Origin: Fusobacterium sp.
GTDB lineage: Bacteria; Fusobacteriota; Fusobacteriia; Fusobacteriales; Fusobacteriaceae
Length of the DNA stretch: 6,728 nt
Reading direction: 5' to 3'
NCBI GenBank assembly: GCA_020024915.1
Contig: JAHHSZ010000083.1
Span: 1-6,728, forward strand
In this document: one piece after another, positions 1 to 6,646 of the stretch
Position numbering within the stretch: position 1 is the first letter of the stretch
Layout of the letters: each line of letters opens with the position of its first letter
Program-made: the position numbers and the translations under genes
The notes under the pieces: generated by a model
What the model was told of the DNA's origin: nothing
Databases searched by the model: none
What the model saw: only the letters and a program-made list of their open reading frames with translations

Positions 1-85
1 CATATATTAATGTTCTAAAAACAATAAATTTGTATGAAAAATATTTCTTAAAATAAAAGTATATAAAGTTCAATATATTTAAGTG

Positions 86-100
86 CCCCCCTCTTTTTTT
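86..100. other. oligopyrimidine tract (C6-TC-T7)
   Basis: A run of six C, then TC, then seven T stands out in otherwise almost GC-free DNA upstream of the regulator gene. It looks like the tail of an intrinsic terminator, but there is no G-rich partner arm in the 85 bases before it, so no hairpin can form. Its T part falls where the -35 box of the promoter at 114-122 would be expected. Its role is unknown. Confidence 0.4.
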
Positions 101-113
101 ATATTAAATTTTG

Positions 114-122
114 TGGTACAAT
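114..122 (+). promoter_or_regulatory. probable extended -10 promoter of the regulator gene
   Basis: TGGTACAAT matches an extended -10 element (TGnTATAAT) with one mismatch in the hexamer. No good -35 box exists 17 bp upstream, where a T-run lies, which is usual for extended -10 promoters. Transcription would begin near 129, about 35 bases before the TTG start of the activator gene. Assigned by motif only. Confidence 0.5.
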
Positions 123-144
123 ATGATACAATATGTTACATTAT
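117..144 (+). repeat. tandem 10-bp repeats overlapping the regulator promoter
   Basis: TACAATATGA at 117-126 is followed directly by TACAATATGT at 127-136 and a degenerate third unit starting TACATTAT at 137. The 10-bp period is about one helical turn, so the repeats face the same side of the DNA. The first unit contains the -10 box, and the others cover the predicted start of transcription. They could be an operator, for example for autoregulation, or duplicated -10 elements; the sequence alone does not decide. Confidence 0.5.
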
Positions 145-153
145 TTGATTTTT

Positions 154-159
154 AGGAGG
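154..159 (+). promoter_or_regulatory. ribosome binding site fixing a TTG start
   Basis: A perfect AGGAGG lies 5 bases before the TTG at 165. The next in-frame ATG is 21 codons later and has no comparable site, so this decides the unusual TTG start of the activator gene. Confidence 0.8.
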
Positions 160-164
160 CAGAA

Positions 165-1928
165 TTGGAATTTTCATTATTACATATAAGGGAAGATGTA
201 AATAGATATGCAAATATTATTTCTAATATGATAAATGTTGATGTTGGTGTTGTTGATAAGAACATGTTAAGAGTCACAGGAACAGGTCTCTATAAGAATA
301 TAGAGGGGGTTTCAGCTCTAGGGAATGTATATAAAAATACATTGGAAACAGGAAAGACTCATATCATTAAAAACCCAAGAAATCATAAGCTATGTTGTAA
401 ATGTATAGATAAAGAGAACTGCCAAGAAGAATTAGAGATATCAACTCCTATATACTGTCAAAATGAGATAATTGGTGTACTAGGTTTAGTTTGTTTCAGC
501 AATGAGCAGAAGAAAAAGATTATTGCAAATATAGATTCTTATCTAAACTTTACAAAACAGATAGCAGAATTTATAGGTATAAAGTTTTTTGAATTTCAAG
601 AGAAGATGTTACAGGTGGATAAGGAGAGAACTTTAAAAGCTGTAATTGATAATATAAGTAAAGGTGTAATAGTTAGTGATAAAAATAACAAAATAGTGAG
701 TATAAATGAGATAGCTAGAAAAAAATTGAAAATAGGTCTGGAATGTATTGGTGAAACAATGTCCATAGTGAGTCAGAATGATTATTTGATGAATGAAGAG
801 ATATTTAAACTATTAATTTTTGAAAGAGAGTTCAATGTAGTAGGAAAATTGATCTCAATAAACTCTTTTGATAATAAGAAGAATAACATCTTTATATTTG
901 AAGATATCAAAAAAATAAATAGAAATATAGCAGAGATAACTAACAATAATAATGTAATAACAATAGATGACATATATGGAAATTCAATTGCAACAAAGAA
1001 TCTAAAGGAAAATATATTAAAGGTAGCAGATACCTCTTCTACAGTTTTGATAACAGGGGAGAGTGGAACAGGAAAGGAGCTAGTAGCACGTTCACTACAC
1101 TCACACAGTAGTAGAAGTGACAAACCATTTGTGGTAATCAACTGTTCAGCCATTCCAGATTCACTTTTGGAGAGTGAACTTTTTGGATATGTAAAGGGAG
1201 CTTTTACAGGAGCAAATAACAGTGGAAGAATGGGAAAATTTGAGTTAGCAAACACAGGAGTAATATTCTTAGATGAAATTGGAGATATGCCACTATATTT
1301 ACAAGCTAAGATTTTGAGGGTAATACAAGAGAAAAAAATAGAAAGAATTGGATCTAATAAGAGCATAGATTTAGATATTAAGATTATTGCAGCTACAAAT
1401 GTAAATCTTGAAGAGAAAATAAGAGAACAGAAGTTTAGAAAAGATTTATATTATAGATTGAATGTTATTCCTATAAAGCTTTTACCATTGAGAGAGAGAA
1501 AAGAGGATATACTTCCAATTGTAGAAAAATTAATAAATAAGTACAATAGAATCTCTAACAAATATATCTCATCTATAGATGAAGAGGTTACAAGGGTATT
1601 ATTAAATTATAACTGGCCTGGGAATATTAGAGAATTAGAAAATGTAATAGAGCTTATGTTTAATATGAGTGGAAGTAGTCACATTTTAAGTAAAGATTTT
1701 TTACCAGAATCAATAATATCAAATAAGGGTATAAAAAACATGTGTATACAATCAATAATAAAAGATGATGATGATTTAGAGAACTTTGAAATATTGGAAA
1801 AAAGATATATATTACAAGCCTTAAAAAAATATGGAGATAGTACTGATGGAAAAAAAGCTATTTCTAATAAGATGGGAATAGGATTGACAACTCTTTACAG
1901 AAAGATGAAAAAATTTGAGATAGATTAA
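165..1928 (+). CDS. sigma-54-dependent transcriptional activator (sensor-PAS-AAA+-Fis HTH), probable regulator of the downstream cysteine desulfidase operon
   Basis: This 587-aa bacterial enhancer-binding protein probably activates the sigma-54 promoter just downstream. Residues 1-145 form a GAF-like ligand-sensing region with a cysteine cluster (C77, C78, C80, C86, then C98 and C110). Residues about 155-250 look like a PAS domain. A complete AAA+ domain follows at about 265-505: Walker A GESGTGKE (298-305), the sigma-54 contact loop GAFTGA (345-350), Walker B VIFLDEIGD (366-374) and the WPGNIREL motif (484-491). A Fis-type helix-turn-helix ends the protein at about 545-582. There is no response-regulator receiver domain, so it probably senses a small molecule or redox state directly rather than a kinase signal. 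Start chosen: TTG with AGGAGG 5 bases upstream. Family and mechanism are secure from motifs; the target operon is inferred from adjacency and the sites at 1929-2064. Sigma-54 activators next to cysteine desulfidase genes are, as I recall, known in clostridia. Confidence 0.93.
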   Translation: MEFSLLHIREDVNRYANIISNMINVDVGVVDKNMLRVTGTGLYKNIEGVSALGNVYKNTLETGKTHIIKNPRNHKLCCKCIDKENCQEELEISTPIYCQNEIIGVLGLVCFSNEQKKKIIANIDSYLNFTKQIAEFIGIKFFEFQEKMLQVDKERTLKAVIDNISKGVIVSDKNNKIVSINEIARKKLKIGLECIGETMSIVSQNDYLMNEEIFKLLIFEREFNVVGKLISINSFDNKKNNIFIFEDIKKINRNIAEITNNNNVITIDDIYGNSIATKNLKENILKVADTSSTVLITGESGTGKELVARSLHSHSSRSDKPFVVINCSAIPDSLLESELFGYVKGAFTGANNSGRMGKFELANTGVIFLDEIGDMPLYLQAKILRVIQEKKIERIGSNKSIDLDIKIIAATNVNLEEKIREQKFRKDLYYRLNVIPIKLLPLRERKEDILPIVEKLINKYNRISNKYISSIDEEVTRVLLNYNWPGNIRELENVIELMFNMSGSSHILSKDFLPESIISNKGIKNMCIQSIIKDDDDLENFEILEKRYILQALKKYGDSTDGKKAISNKMGIGLTTLYRKMKKFEID

Positions 1929-1996
1929 TTTTTTTCAAAATAGAAAAAATCTTGTTGATTATTTTTTCAAAATGGAAAAGTTTTTCAAAATGAAAA
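1929..1996. promoter_or_regulatory. three-copy enhancer (UAS) candidate for the sigma-54 activator
   Basis: The 11-mer TTTTTCAAAAT occurs exactly three times, at 1931-1941, 1963-1973 and 1981-1991. In the first two copies it is half of a near-palindrome, TTTTC-6 nt-GAAAA; in the third the spacer is 5 nt. The sites begin directly after the regulator stop codon and end about 50 bp before the -24 element, the usual place for enhancer sites of Fis-type activators. Copy-to-copy spacing is 32 and 18 bp. Binding is inferred. In this AT-rich DNA short A/T runs are common, but a thrice-repeated 11-mer with dyad symmetry is not easily chance. Confidence 0.65.
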
Positions 1997-2047
1997 TGAT
2001 AAATTTTTGAATAAACCTCATTTTAAAAGAATTTAAATTTTTTTCTA

Positions 2048-2064
2048 TTGGCATAAAACTTGCT
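2048..2064 (+). promoter_or_regulatory. sigma-54 (-24/-12) promoter of the cysteine desulfidase operon
   Basis: TTGGCAT-AAAAC-TTGCT matches the sigma-54 consensus (TTGGCAC-N5-TTGCA). The invariant GG is at 2050-2051 and the GC at 2062-2063, exactly 12 bp apart. One of the few GC-containing patches in the gap coincides with this element. Predicted transcription start is near 2075, leaving a leader of about 118 bases before the desulfidase ATG. It lies next to a sigma-54 activator gene, which makes the call strong. Confidence 0.88.
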
Positions 2065-2092
2065 TTAATATATACTATGATTTATAAATTTG

Positions 2093-2123
2093 TTTTTTAA
2101 TTTTGTAAAAATTGATTAAAAAA
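2093..2123 (+). other. AT-only inverted repeat in the operon leader
   Basis: TTTTTTAAT at 2093-2101 is the exact reverse complement of ATTAAAAAA at 2115-2123, with a 13-nt spacer. It falls inside the predicted leader of the sigma-54 transcript. It contains no G-C pair in the stem, so an RNA hairpin would be weak, and it may simply reflect base composition. Confidence 0.25.
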
Positions 2124-2192
2124 TATTCAAAATAAAAATATAGTTGACATTTATAAAAATTAATAGTATTTATTATAGGAGGAAAAGTTATA

Positions 2193-3482
2193 ATGGAAAA
2201 GATAACTGAAAAAGTATTGAGTATTTTAGAAGAAGAGTTAGTTCCTGCAGAGGGATGTACTGAGCCAATAGCTATTGCTTATGCTGCTGCTAAATTAACA
2301 AGTATCTTAGGAAATATACCTGAAAAAATAGATGCTTACCTTTCAGGAAACATAGTAAAAAATGTTAAGAGTGTAAAAATACCTAACTCTGAAGGAATGG
2401 TAGGAATAGAAGCTTCTACAGCTATGGGAGCTATCTTAGGAGACTCTACAAAAGAGCTTATGGTTATAGCAAATGTAGATAAGAGCCGTTTACCAGAAGT
2501 AAAAAAATACCTAGATGATAAAAAAGTAAAAGTTTTTTTAAATGAGGGAGATGTAAAATTATACATAAGATTAGAGGGAACTTGTGGTAATGATACAGCA
2601 GTAGTTGAAATTCAACACTATCATACTAACATAACAAAAATAGTTAAAAATGGTGTTGAAATTAAAGGGCAATCTTGTGATGAAGTTTGTACTCAAGATA
2701 TAATGACTGATAGAACTTTCCTTTCAGTTGAATTAATCTATAATCTAGCAAAAACAATAGATCTATCTTTAATAGAAGCAACATTTCAAAGAGTAATAGA
2801 TTATAACTCAGCAATAGCAAATGAAGGATTGATAAATTCGTATGGAATAGCTATTGGAAAAACTATTAAAGAGGGAATGGAAGAGGGAGTTTATGGAAAT
2901 GATTTAAGAAATAAGATGGCAAGTTTTGCAAGTGCAGGAAGTGATGCAAGAATGAATGGATGCTCACTACCAGTAGTGACTACTAGTGGTAGTGGAAACC
3001 AAGGAATGACTTGTTCATTACCAGTAATAAAATTTTGTCAAGAGAAGGGATTATCAAAAGAGGAAACAATCAGAGGATTATTCTTCTCTCATATGACAAC
3101 TATTCATATTAAATCAAATATAGGAAGACTATCAGCTTACTGTGGAGCTATGTGTGCAAGTGCAGGGGTAGCAGGAGCAATATCATTCCTATCGGGATTA
3201 TCTTTGGAACAAATTGGATATGCAATAGAAACTACTTTAGGAACAATGTCAGGAGTGATCTGTGATGGAGCTAAGAGCTCATGTGCAACTAAGATTGTCA
3301 GTGGAGTGAGTGCCGCTTTTGATGCTTACTATGCAGCTTCAAAAAATAGAAAATTTGAATTTGGAGAGGGAATAGTGGGAAAAAATGTTGAAAAAACAAT
3401 AAAACATGTTGGAAGATTAGGACAAGAAGGAATGAAAGTAACTGATGATGTTATATTAGATATAATGATAAAAAATATTTAG
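2193..3482 (+). CDS. cyuA: L-cysteine desulfidase, [4Fe-4S] type (CyuA/YhaM, serine dehydratase alpha-like family)
   Basis: Predicted cytoplasmic enzyme that splits L-cysteine into pyruvate, ammonia and hydrogen sulfide with an oxygen-sensitive Fe-S cluster instead of pyridoxal phosphate. At 429 aa it is full length for the family. Family signatures include VPAEGCTEPIAIAYAAA near the N-terminus (C22), NGCSLPVVTTSGSGNQG (256-271), SAYCGAMCASAGVAGA (C317, C321) and ICDGAKSSCATK (C357, C364). C22, C317, C357 and C364 reproduce the cysteine spacing I recall for the archaeal L-cysteine desulfidase (Cys25, then 282/322/329: gaps of 40 and 7), so these are the probable catalytic and cluster residues. 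Start ATG is preceded by AGGAGG at 2177-2182, 10 bases away. It is the first gene after the sigma-54 promoter and lies 36 bases before the AbgT-family gene. Some databases label this family L-serine dehydratase alpha subunit; serine cannot be excluded as a substrate, but no beta-subunit gene is present here. Confidence 0.88.
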   Translation: MEKITEKVLSILEEELVPAEGCTEPIAIAYAAAKLTSILGNIPEKIDAYLSGNIVKNVKSVKIPNSEGMVGIEASTAMGAILGDSTKELMVIANVDKSRLPEVKKYLDDKKVKVFLNEGDVKLYIRLEGTCGNDTAVVEIQHYHTNITKIVKNGVEIKGQSCDEVCTQDIMTDRTFLSVELIYNLAKTIDLSLIEATFQRVIDYNSAIANEGLINSYGIAIGKTIKEGMEEGVYGNDLRNKMASFASAGSDARMNGCSLPVVTTSGSGNQGMTCSLPVIKFCQEKGLSKEETIRGLFFSHMTTIHIKSNIGRLSAYCGAMCASAGVAGAISFLSGLSLEQIGYAIETTLGTMSGVICDGAKSSCATKIVSGVSAAFDAYYAASKNRKFEFGEGIVGKNVEKTIKHVGRLGQEGMKVTDDVILDIMIKNI

Positions 3483-3518
3483 TTATTAGTTGAGAAATGT
3501 TGGAGGTTTAAAAAAGCA

Positions 3519-5072
3519 ATGGGAAAAGATCAAAAAAATAGCGAAGGATTTATATTAAAAGCACTGGATAAGGTAGAGAAGATAGGTAATGGTCTACCTC
3601 ATCCAACTACAATGTTTATAATATTTACATTAATATTGGTTGTTATCTCTTGGTTAGCAGCAAAATCAGGGTTAAAAGTTTCTTATGAAACTTATGACAC
3701 TGCTACTAAATCATTGGTAACAAAAGAGACTGTGGCTGTAAACTTACTATCTGCTGATGGAGTGAGATTTATGTACACATCTGTAATTAAAAATTTTACT
3801 AACTTTATAGCGTTAGGAACAGTATTTACTATAATTATGGGTGTTGGAGTTGCTGATGGTTCTGGATTTATGGAAGCTGTTTTGAAAAAGATAGTTGCTG
3901 TAACACCTAAAAGAGCTGTAACTGCTACAATCATCTTCTTAGGAATCATATCAAATGTAGCTTCATCTACTGGATATGTTATGCTAGTTCCATTGGGAGC
4001 AATACTGTTTATGAGTTTTGGAAGACACCCAATTGCAGGACTTGCAGCAACATTTGCTGGAGTATCTGGGGGATGGAGTGCCAACCTTTTAATAGGAACA
4101 AATGATCCTGTATTTGCTGGAATGTCTACAGAGGCAGCTAGAATGATTGATCCAACATACACTGTATTACCAACAGGAAACTGGTTCTTTATGGTTGCTT
4201 CAACTTTCTTAATAACTTTTGTAGGAACTTTAGTTACTGAGAAGATAATAGAGCCAAGACTAGGTGAATATGTATCTGAAGAGAAGATCAAAGTAAATGA
4301 TATCTCAATGGACGAAAAGAGAGGAATGAAGTTTGCACTAATAAGTTTAATGGTATTCTTAATAGTTGTAGGTCTATTAGTTATACCTGAAAATGCTCTA
4401 TTAAGAAATCCTCAAACAGGTGAGTTATTACGTTCACCATTTATGACTGGAATAGTATTTTTAATGTCTCTATTTTTTATGATACCTGGTATATTCTATG
4501 GAATAGGATCAAGAAAGATAAAATCAGATAAAGATGTTATAGAGCTTATGACAAAATCTATAAACAATCTATCTGGATTTATGGTGCTTATATTCTTTGC
4601 AGCTCAATTTGTAGTGTTTTTCAATTATTCAAACTTAGGAATAATACTATCTGTAAAGGGAGCTGAATTTTTACAACATACAGGATTTGTAGGAATACCA
4701 TTAATATTTGCATTCATAGTAATGACAGCTATTATAAATATATTTATAGCAGTTGACTCTGCTAAATGGGCTATTATGGCTCCAATATTTGTACCTATGT
4801 TTATGAGAATAGGATTCTCACCAGAATTGACTCAAGCAGCATACAGAGTTGGAGATTCATGTACAAACGTAATAGCACCACTTATGCCATTCTTCCCATT
4901 GATAGTGGCATTTGCTCAAAAGTATGATAAGAAGAGTGGTATAGGAACTCTAATATCACTTATGATACCATACTCAATAGCATTCTTGATAGGATGGATA
5001 ATTCTATTAATAGTGTGGTTTATGCTAGGACTACCTCTGGGAATTGGAGGAGGACTATTCTACTCAATGTAG
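3519..5072 (+). CDS. AbgT-family transporter
   Basis: A 517-aa inner-membrane protein of the AbgT family (p-aminobenzoyl-glutamate importer AbgT and antimetabolite exporters such as MtrF). Length matches the usual 500-520 aa. Hallmarks are GGWSANLLIGTNDPVFAG (184-201), the helix SAKWAIMAPIFVPMF (414-428) and YRVGDSCTNVIAPLMPFFPL (442-461). A short cytoplasmic N-terminus precedes a first membrane helix at about 31-49; a polar segment at about 52-85 and many further hydrophobic helices follow (near 95-115, 133-165, 222-240, 271-290, 307-328, 352-370, 392-412, 475-505). The ribosome binding site GGAGG (3502-3506) is 12 bases before ATG, rather far, and the upstream gene ends 36 bases away, so it is probably cotranscribed with the desulfidase. 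Substrate is unknown; the context suggests a cysteine-containing peptide or conjugate, or export of a sulfur compound, but that is inference. Confidence 0.92.
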   Translation: MGKDQKNSEGFILKALDKVEKIGNGLPHPTTMFIIFTLILVVISWLAAKSGLKVSYETYDTATKSLVTKETVAVNLLSADGVRFMYTSVIKNFTNFIALGTVFTIIMGVGVADGSGFMEAVLKKIVAVTPKRAVTATIIFLGIISNVASSTGYVMLVPLGAILFMSFGRHPIAGLAATFAGVSGGWSANLLIGTNDPVFAGMSTEAARMIDPTYTVLPTGNWFFMVASTFLITFVGTLVTEKIIEPRLGEYVSEEKIKVNDISMDEKRGMKFALISLMVFLIVVGLLVIPENALLRNPQTGELLRSPFMTGIVFLMSLFFMIPGIFYGIGSRKIKSDKDVIELMTKSINNLSGFMVLIFFAAQFVVFFNYSNLGIILSVKGAEFLQHTGFVGIPLIFAFIVMTAIINIFIAVDSAKWAIMAPIFVPMFMRIGFSPELTQAAYRVGDSCTNVIAPLMPFFPLIVAFAQKYDKKSGIGTLISLMIPYSIAFLIGWIILLIVWFMLGLPLGIGGGLFYSM

Positions 5073-5088
5073 ATAAATTAGAATAATT

Positions 5089-5093
5089 GGAGG
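5089..5093 (+). promoter_or_regulatory. ribosome binding site deciding the start of the TSCPD gene
   Basis: GGAGG ends 5 bases before ATG at 5099. An in-frame TTG at 5087 overlaps this site and would add four residues (MEEK), but it has no ribosome binding site of its own. The ATG is therefore the better start. Confidence 0.8.
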
Positions 5094-5098
5094 AAAAA

Positions 5099-5344
5099 AT
5101 GAAGTATTACAAAACTGAAAAAATTTGTGCTAAAGAGATAGGAGTAGAACTTGACGAGAACGGAATCATAACTGAAATAGAGTTCTGTGGTGGTTGTGAC
5201 GGAAATACTCAAGGACTTCAAAATCTTATCTTAGGATTGCAAAAAGATGTAGTTATAAAGAAACTAGCAGGTATTAACTGCAAAGGAAGAGGAACTTCTT
5301 GTCCTGATCAACTGAGCAAAATTTTAGAATCTCTTTCAAAATGA
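5099..5344 (+). CDS. small TSCPD-domain protein (four-cysteine family, TIGR03905-like)
   Basis: An 81-aa soluble protein without signal peptide or membrane segment. It carries the family pattern of spaced cysteines: C10 (KICAKEI), C33 in FCGGCDGNTQGL, C61 (GINCKG) and C68 in the name-giving GTSCPDQL; C30 is a fifth. A related TSCPD domain occurs at the C-terminus of some class II ribonucleotide reductases, but the stand-alone family has no established function. The four cysteines could bind a metal or Fe-S cluster, or react with sulfur. The gene starts 26 bases after the AbgT-family stop codon, so it is very probably cotranscribed with the desulfidase and transporter. That neighbourhood makes a role in sulfide or persulfide handling, or in cluster maintenance for CyuA, thinkable but unproven. 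Family call is firm, function unknown. Confidence 0.85.
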   Translation: MKYYKTEKICAKEIGVELDENGIITEIEFCGGCDGNTQGLQNLILGLQKDVVIKKLAGINCKGRGTSCPDQLSKILESLSK

Positions 5345-5461
5345 ATTATGGCAATCAGTGAAAAAATGCTGCAATAATATTGGATAAATTCGTTTTATCA
5401 ATTGGAATTGTATATATTTAGGGTAACAAACATATAAAATATATTTAAGGAGGGTATTCAT
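5345..5461. other. intergenic gap with small inverted repeats, no clear terminator
   Basis: This 117-bp gap separates the TSCPD gene from the symporter gene. It contains an imperfect stem (GATAAA/TTTATC around TTCGT, 5382-5399), a short dyad CAATT-GG-AATTG (5399-5410) and an AT-only inverted repeat ATATATTT/AAATATAT (5412-5419 and 5437-5444). None is followed by a T-run, so there is no convincing terminator and read-through is likely. A weak promoter such as TTGTAT (5408) with TATAAA (5433) has a poor 19-bp spacer. No sigma-54 element with correct spacing is present. Confidence 0.4.
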
Positions 5462-6634
5462 ATGGCTAAAATGAAAGATAGTTTAATTATTAAGCTAATT
5501 CTAGGGGTTATAGTAGGACTTGTCATAGGGTTGTACTGTAATGAATCGGTAATTGGAGTTATCCAATCTATTAAATTTATACTTGGACAGTTAATTAATT
5601 TTACTGTACCATTAATCATCTTAGGATTTATAGCACCAGCTATTACTAAGATGAAATCTAATGCTAGTAAGATGCTAGGAGTGATGTTAGGATTAGCTTA
5701 CTTCTCATCTGTGGGAGCGGCATTATTCTCCATGGTTGCTGGATATACATTGATTCCAAAATTAAATATAGTTTCAACTGTCGAAGGATTAAGAGAGCTA
5801 CCAGAGATGATTTTCAAAGTTGATATACCACCTGTATTCTCAGTTATGTCAGCATTAGTATTGGCACTATTTTTGGGACTTGCAGTTGTTTGGACAAAAT
5901 CAGAGAACTTTGAGAGATTATTAGATGAACTTAACAATATAATGTTAAAACTTGTTTATGCTATTATCATTCCTATACTACCTTTTTTCATAGCTTCTAC
6001 TTTTGCAACATTAGCTTATGAAGGTGGAATTACCAAACAATTGCCAGTATTTTTAAAGGTTGTCATTATAGTTTTAATAGGACACTTTATTTGGCTTACA
6101 GTATTATATAGTATAGCTGGAACAGTATCTGGAAAGAATCCATTCAGTCTATTAAAATACTATGGACCAGCATACTTAACAGCAGTTGGAACAATGTCAT
6201 CAGCAGCTACTTTGCCAGTGGCACTAAGCTGTGCTAAAAAATCAAAAGTTTTAGATGATGATATTGCAAACTTTGCAATTCCATTAGGAGCAACTGTACA
6301 TTTATGTGGATCAGTTTTAACAGAAATATTCTTTGTTATGACTGTATCACAAGTACTTTATGGACAATTGCCAGCTATGGGAACTATGATATTATTCATT
6401 ATTCTTTTAGGAATATTTGCAGTTGGAGCACCTGGAGTACCAGGAGGAACTGTAATGGCTTCATTGGGAATTATCACATCTGTTCTTGGATTTGACGATA
6501 GTGGAGTTGCTTTAATGCTGACAATATTCGCTTTACAAGATAGTTTTGGTACTGCTTGTAACGTAGTTGGAGATGGAGCATTAGCACTTATCTTGAATGG
6601 AATTTTCAAAAAAGAGTTAGCTCAAAATAAATAA
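5462..6634 (+). CDS. dicarboxylate/amino acid:cation symporter (DAACS family), divergent, probably neutral amino acid
   Basis: A 390-aa inner-membrane symporter with the glutamate-transporter fold, slightly shorter than GltPh or GltP (about 417-437 aa). Visible landmarks are hairpin HP1 with SSAATLPVAL (246-255), TM7 with PLGATVHLCGS (274-284), hairpin HP2 with GAPGVPGGTVM (322-332) and TM8 with DSFGTACNVVGD (360-371). Aligned to GltPh, D360, T364, N367 and D371 correspond to D394, T398, N401 and D405, but the side-chain-binding arginine (R397) is G363. The HP1 arginine is also absent (M245), and the sodium-site motif NMDGT is replaced by HLCGS. Loss of the arginine argues against aspartate or glutamate and for a neutral amino acid such as serine, alanine or cysteine. 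The strong AAGGAGGG (5447-5454) is 7 bases before ATG. Placement behind the cysteine desulfidase genes suggests a cysteine or serine importer; substrate and ion coupling are inferred. Confidence 0.9.
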   Translation: MAKMKDSLIIKLILGVIVGLVIGLYCNESVIGVIQSIKFILGQLINFTVPLIILGFIAPAITKMKSNASKMLGVMLGLAYFSSVGAALFSMVAGYTLIPKLNIVSTVEGLRELPEMIFKVDIPPVFSVMSALVLALFLGLAVVWTKSENFERLLDELNNIMLKLVYAIIIPILPFFIASTFATLAYEGGITKQLPVFLKVVIIVLIGHFIWLTVLYSIAGTVSGKNPFSLLKYYGPAYLTAVGTMSSAATLPVALSCAKKSKVLDDDIANFAIPLGATVHLCGSVLTEIFFVMTVSQVLYGQLPAMGTMILFIILLGIFAVGAPGVPGGTVMASLGIITSVLGFDDSGVALMLTIFALQDSFGTACNVVGDGALALILNGIFKKELAQNK

Positions 6635-6646
6635 ATATGTTAGAAT

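Noticed and set aside
1..93. A short minus-strand reading frame starting TTG at 73 with a G-rich stretch upstream (complement of 86-93).
   Set aside because: It is only about 24 codons to the window edge, in nearly pure A/T, with 12-base spacing from the G-rich stretch and no recognisable protein sequence.
782..1366. Long open frame on the minus strand within the activator gene, and similar ones opposite the AbgT-family and symporter genes.
   Set aside because: They lie entirely opposite well-recognised conserved coding sequence, lack ribosome binding sites and resemble no family; they are by-products of codon bias.
1929..1950. Inverted repeat with T-run just after the activator stop, as a possible terminator.
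   Set aside because: The stem is almost all A-T and is one of three copies of a repeated motif, so an enhancer site is more likely; there is no GC-rich stem.
2144..2172. Perfect TTGACA -35 box with a possible -10 (TATTTA) 17 bp downstream, before the desulfidase gene.
   Set aside because: The -10 is poor and the implied start near 2180 would lie within the AGGAGG at 2177-2182, removing the ribosome binding site. The sigma-54 promoter at 2048-2064 explains expression better.
5087..5098. TTG start four codons upstream of the TSCPD gene ATG.
   Set aside because: The TTG overlaps the GGAGG that serves the ATG at 5099 and has no ribosome binding site of its own.
5350..5372. TGGCAA followed by TGC before the symporter gene, resembling a second sigma-54 promoter.
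   Set aside because: The GG-to-GC distance is 18 bp instead of the required 12 bp.
6304..6495. A 63-aa + strand frame inside the symporter gene.
   Set aside because: It is out of frame within the conserved TM7-HP2 coding region and has no plausible protein features.
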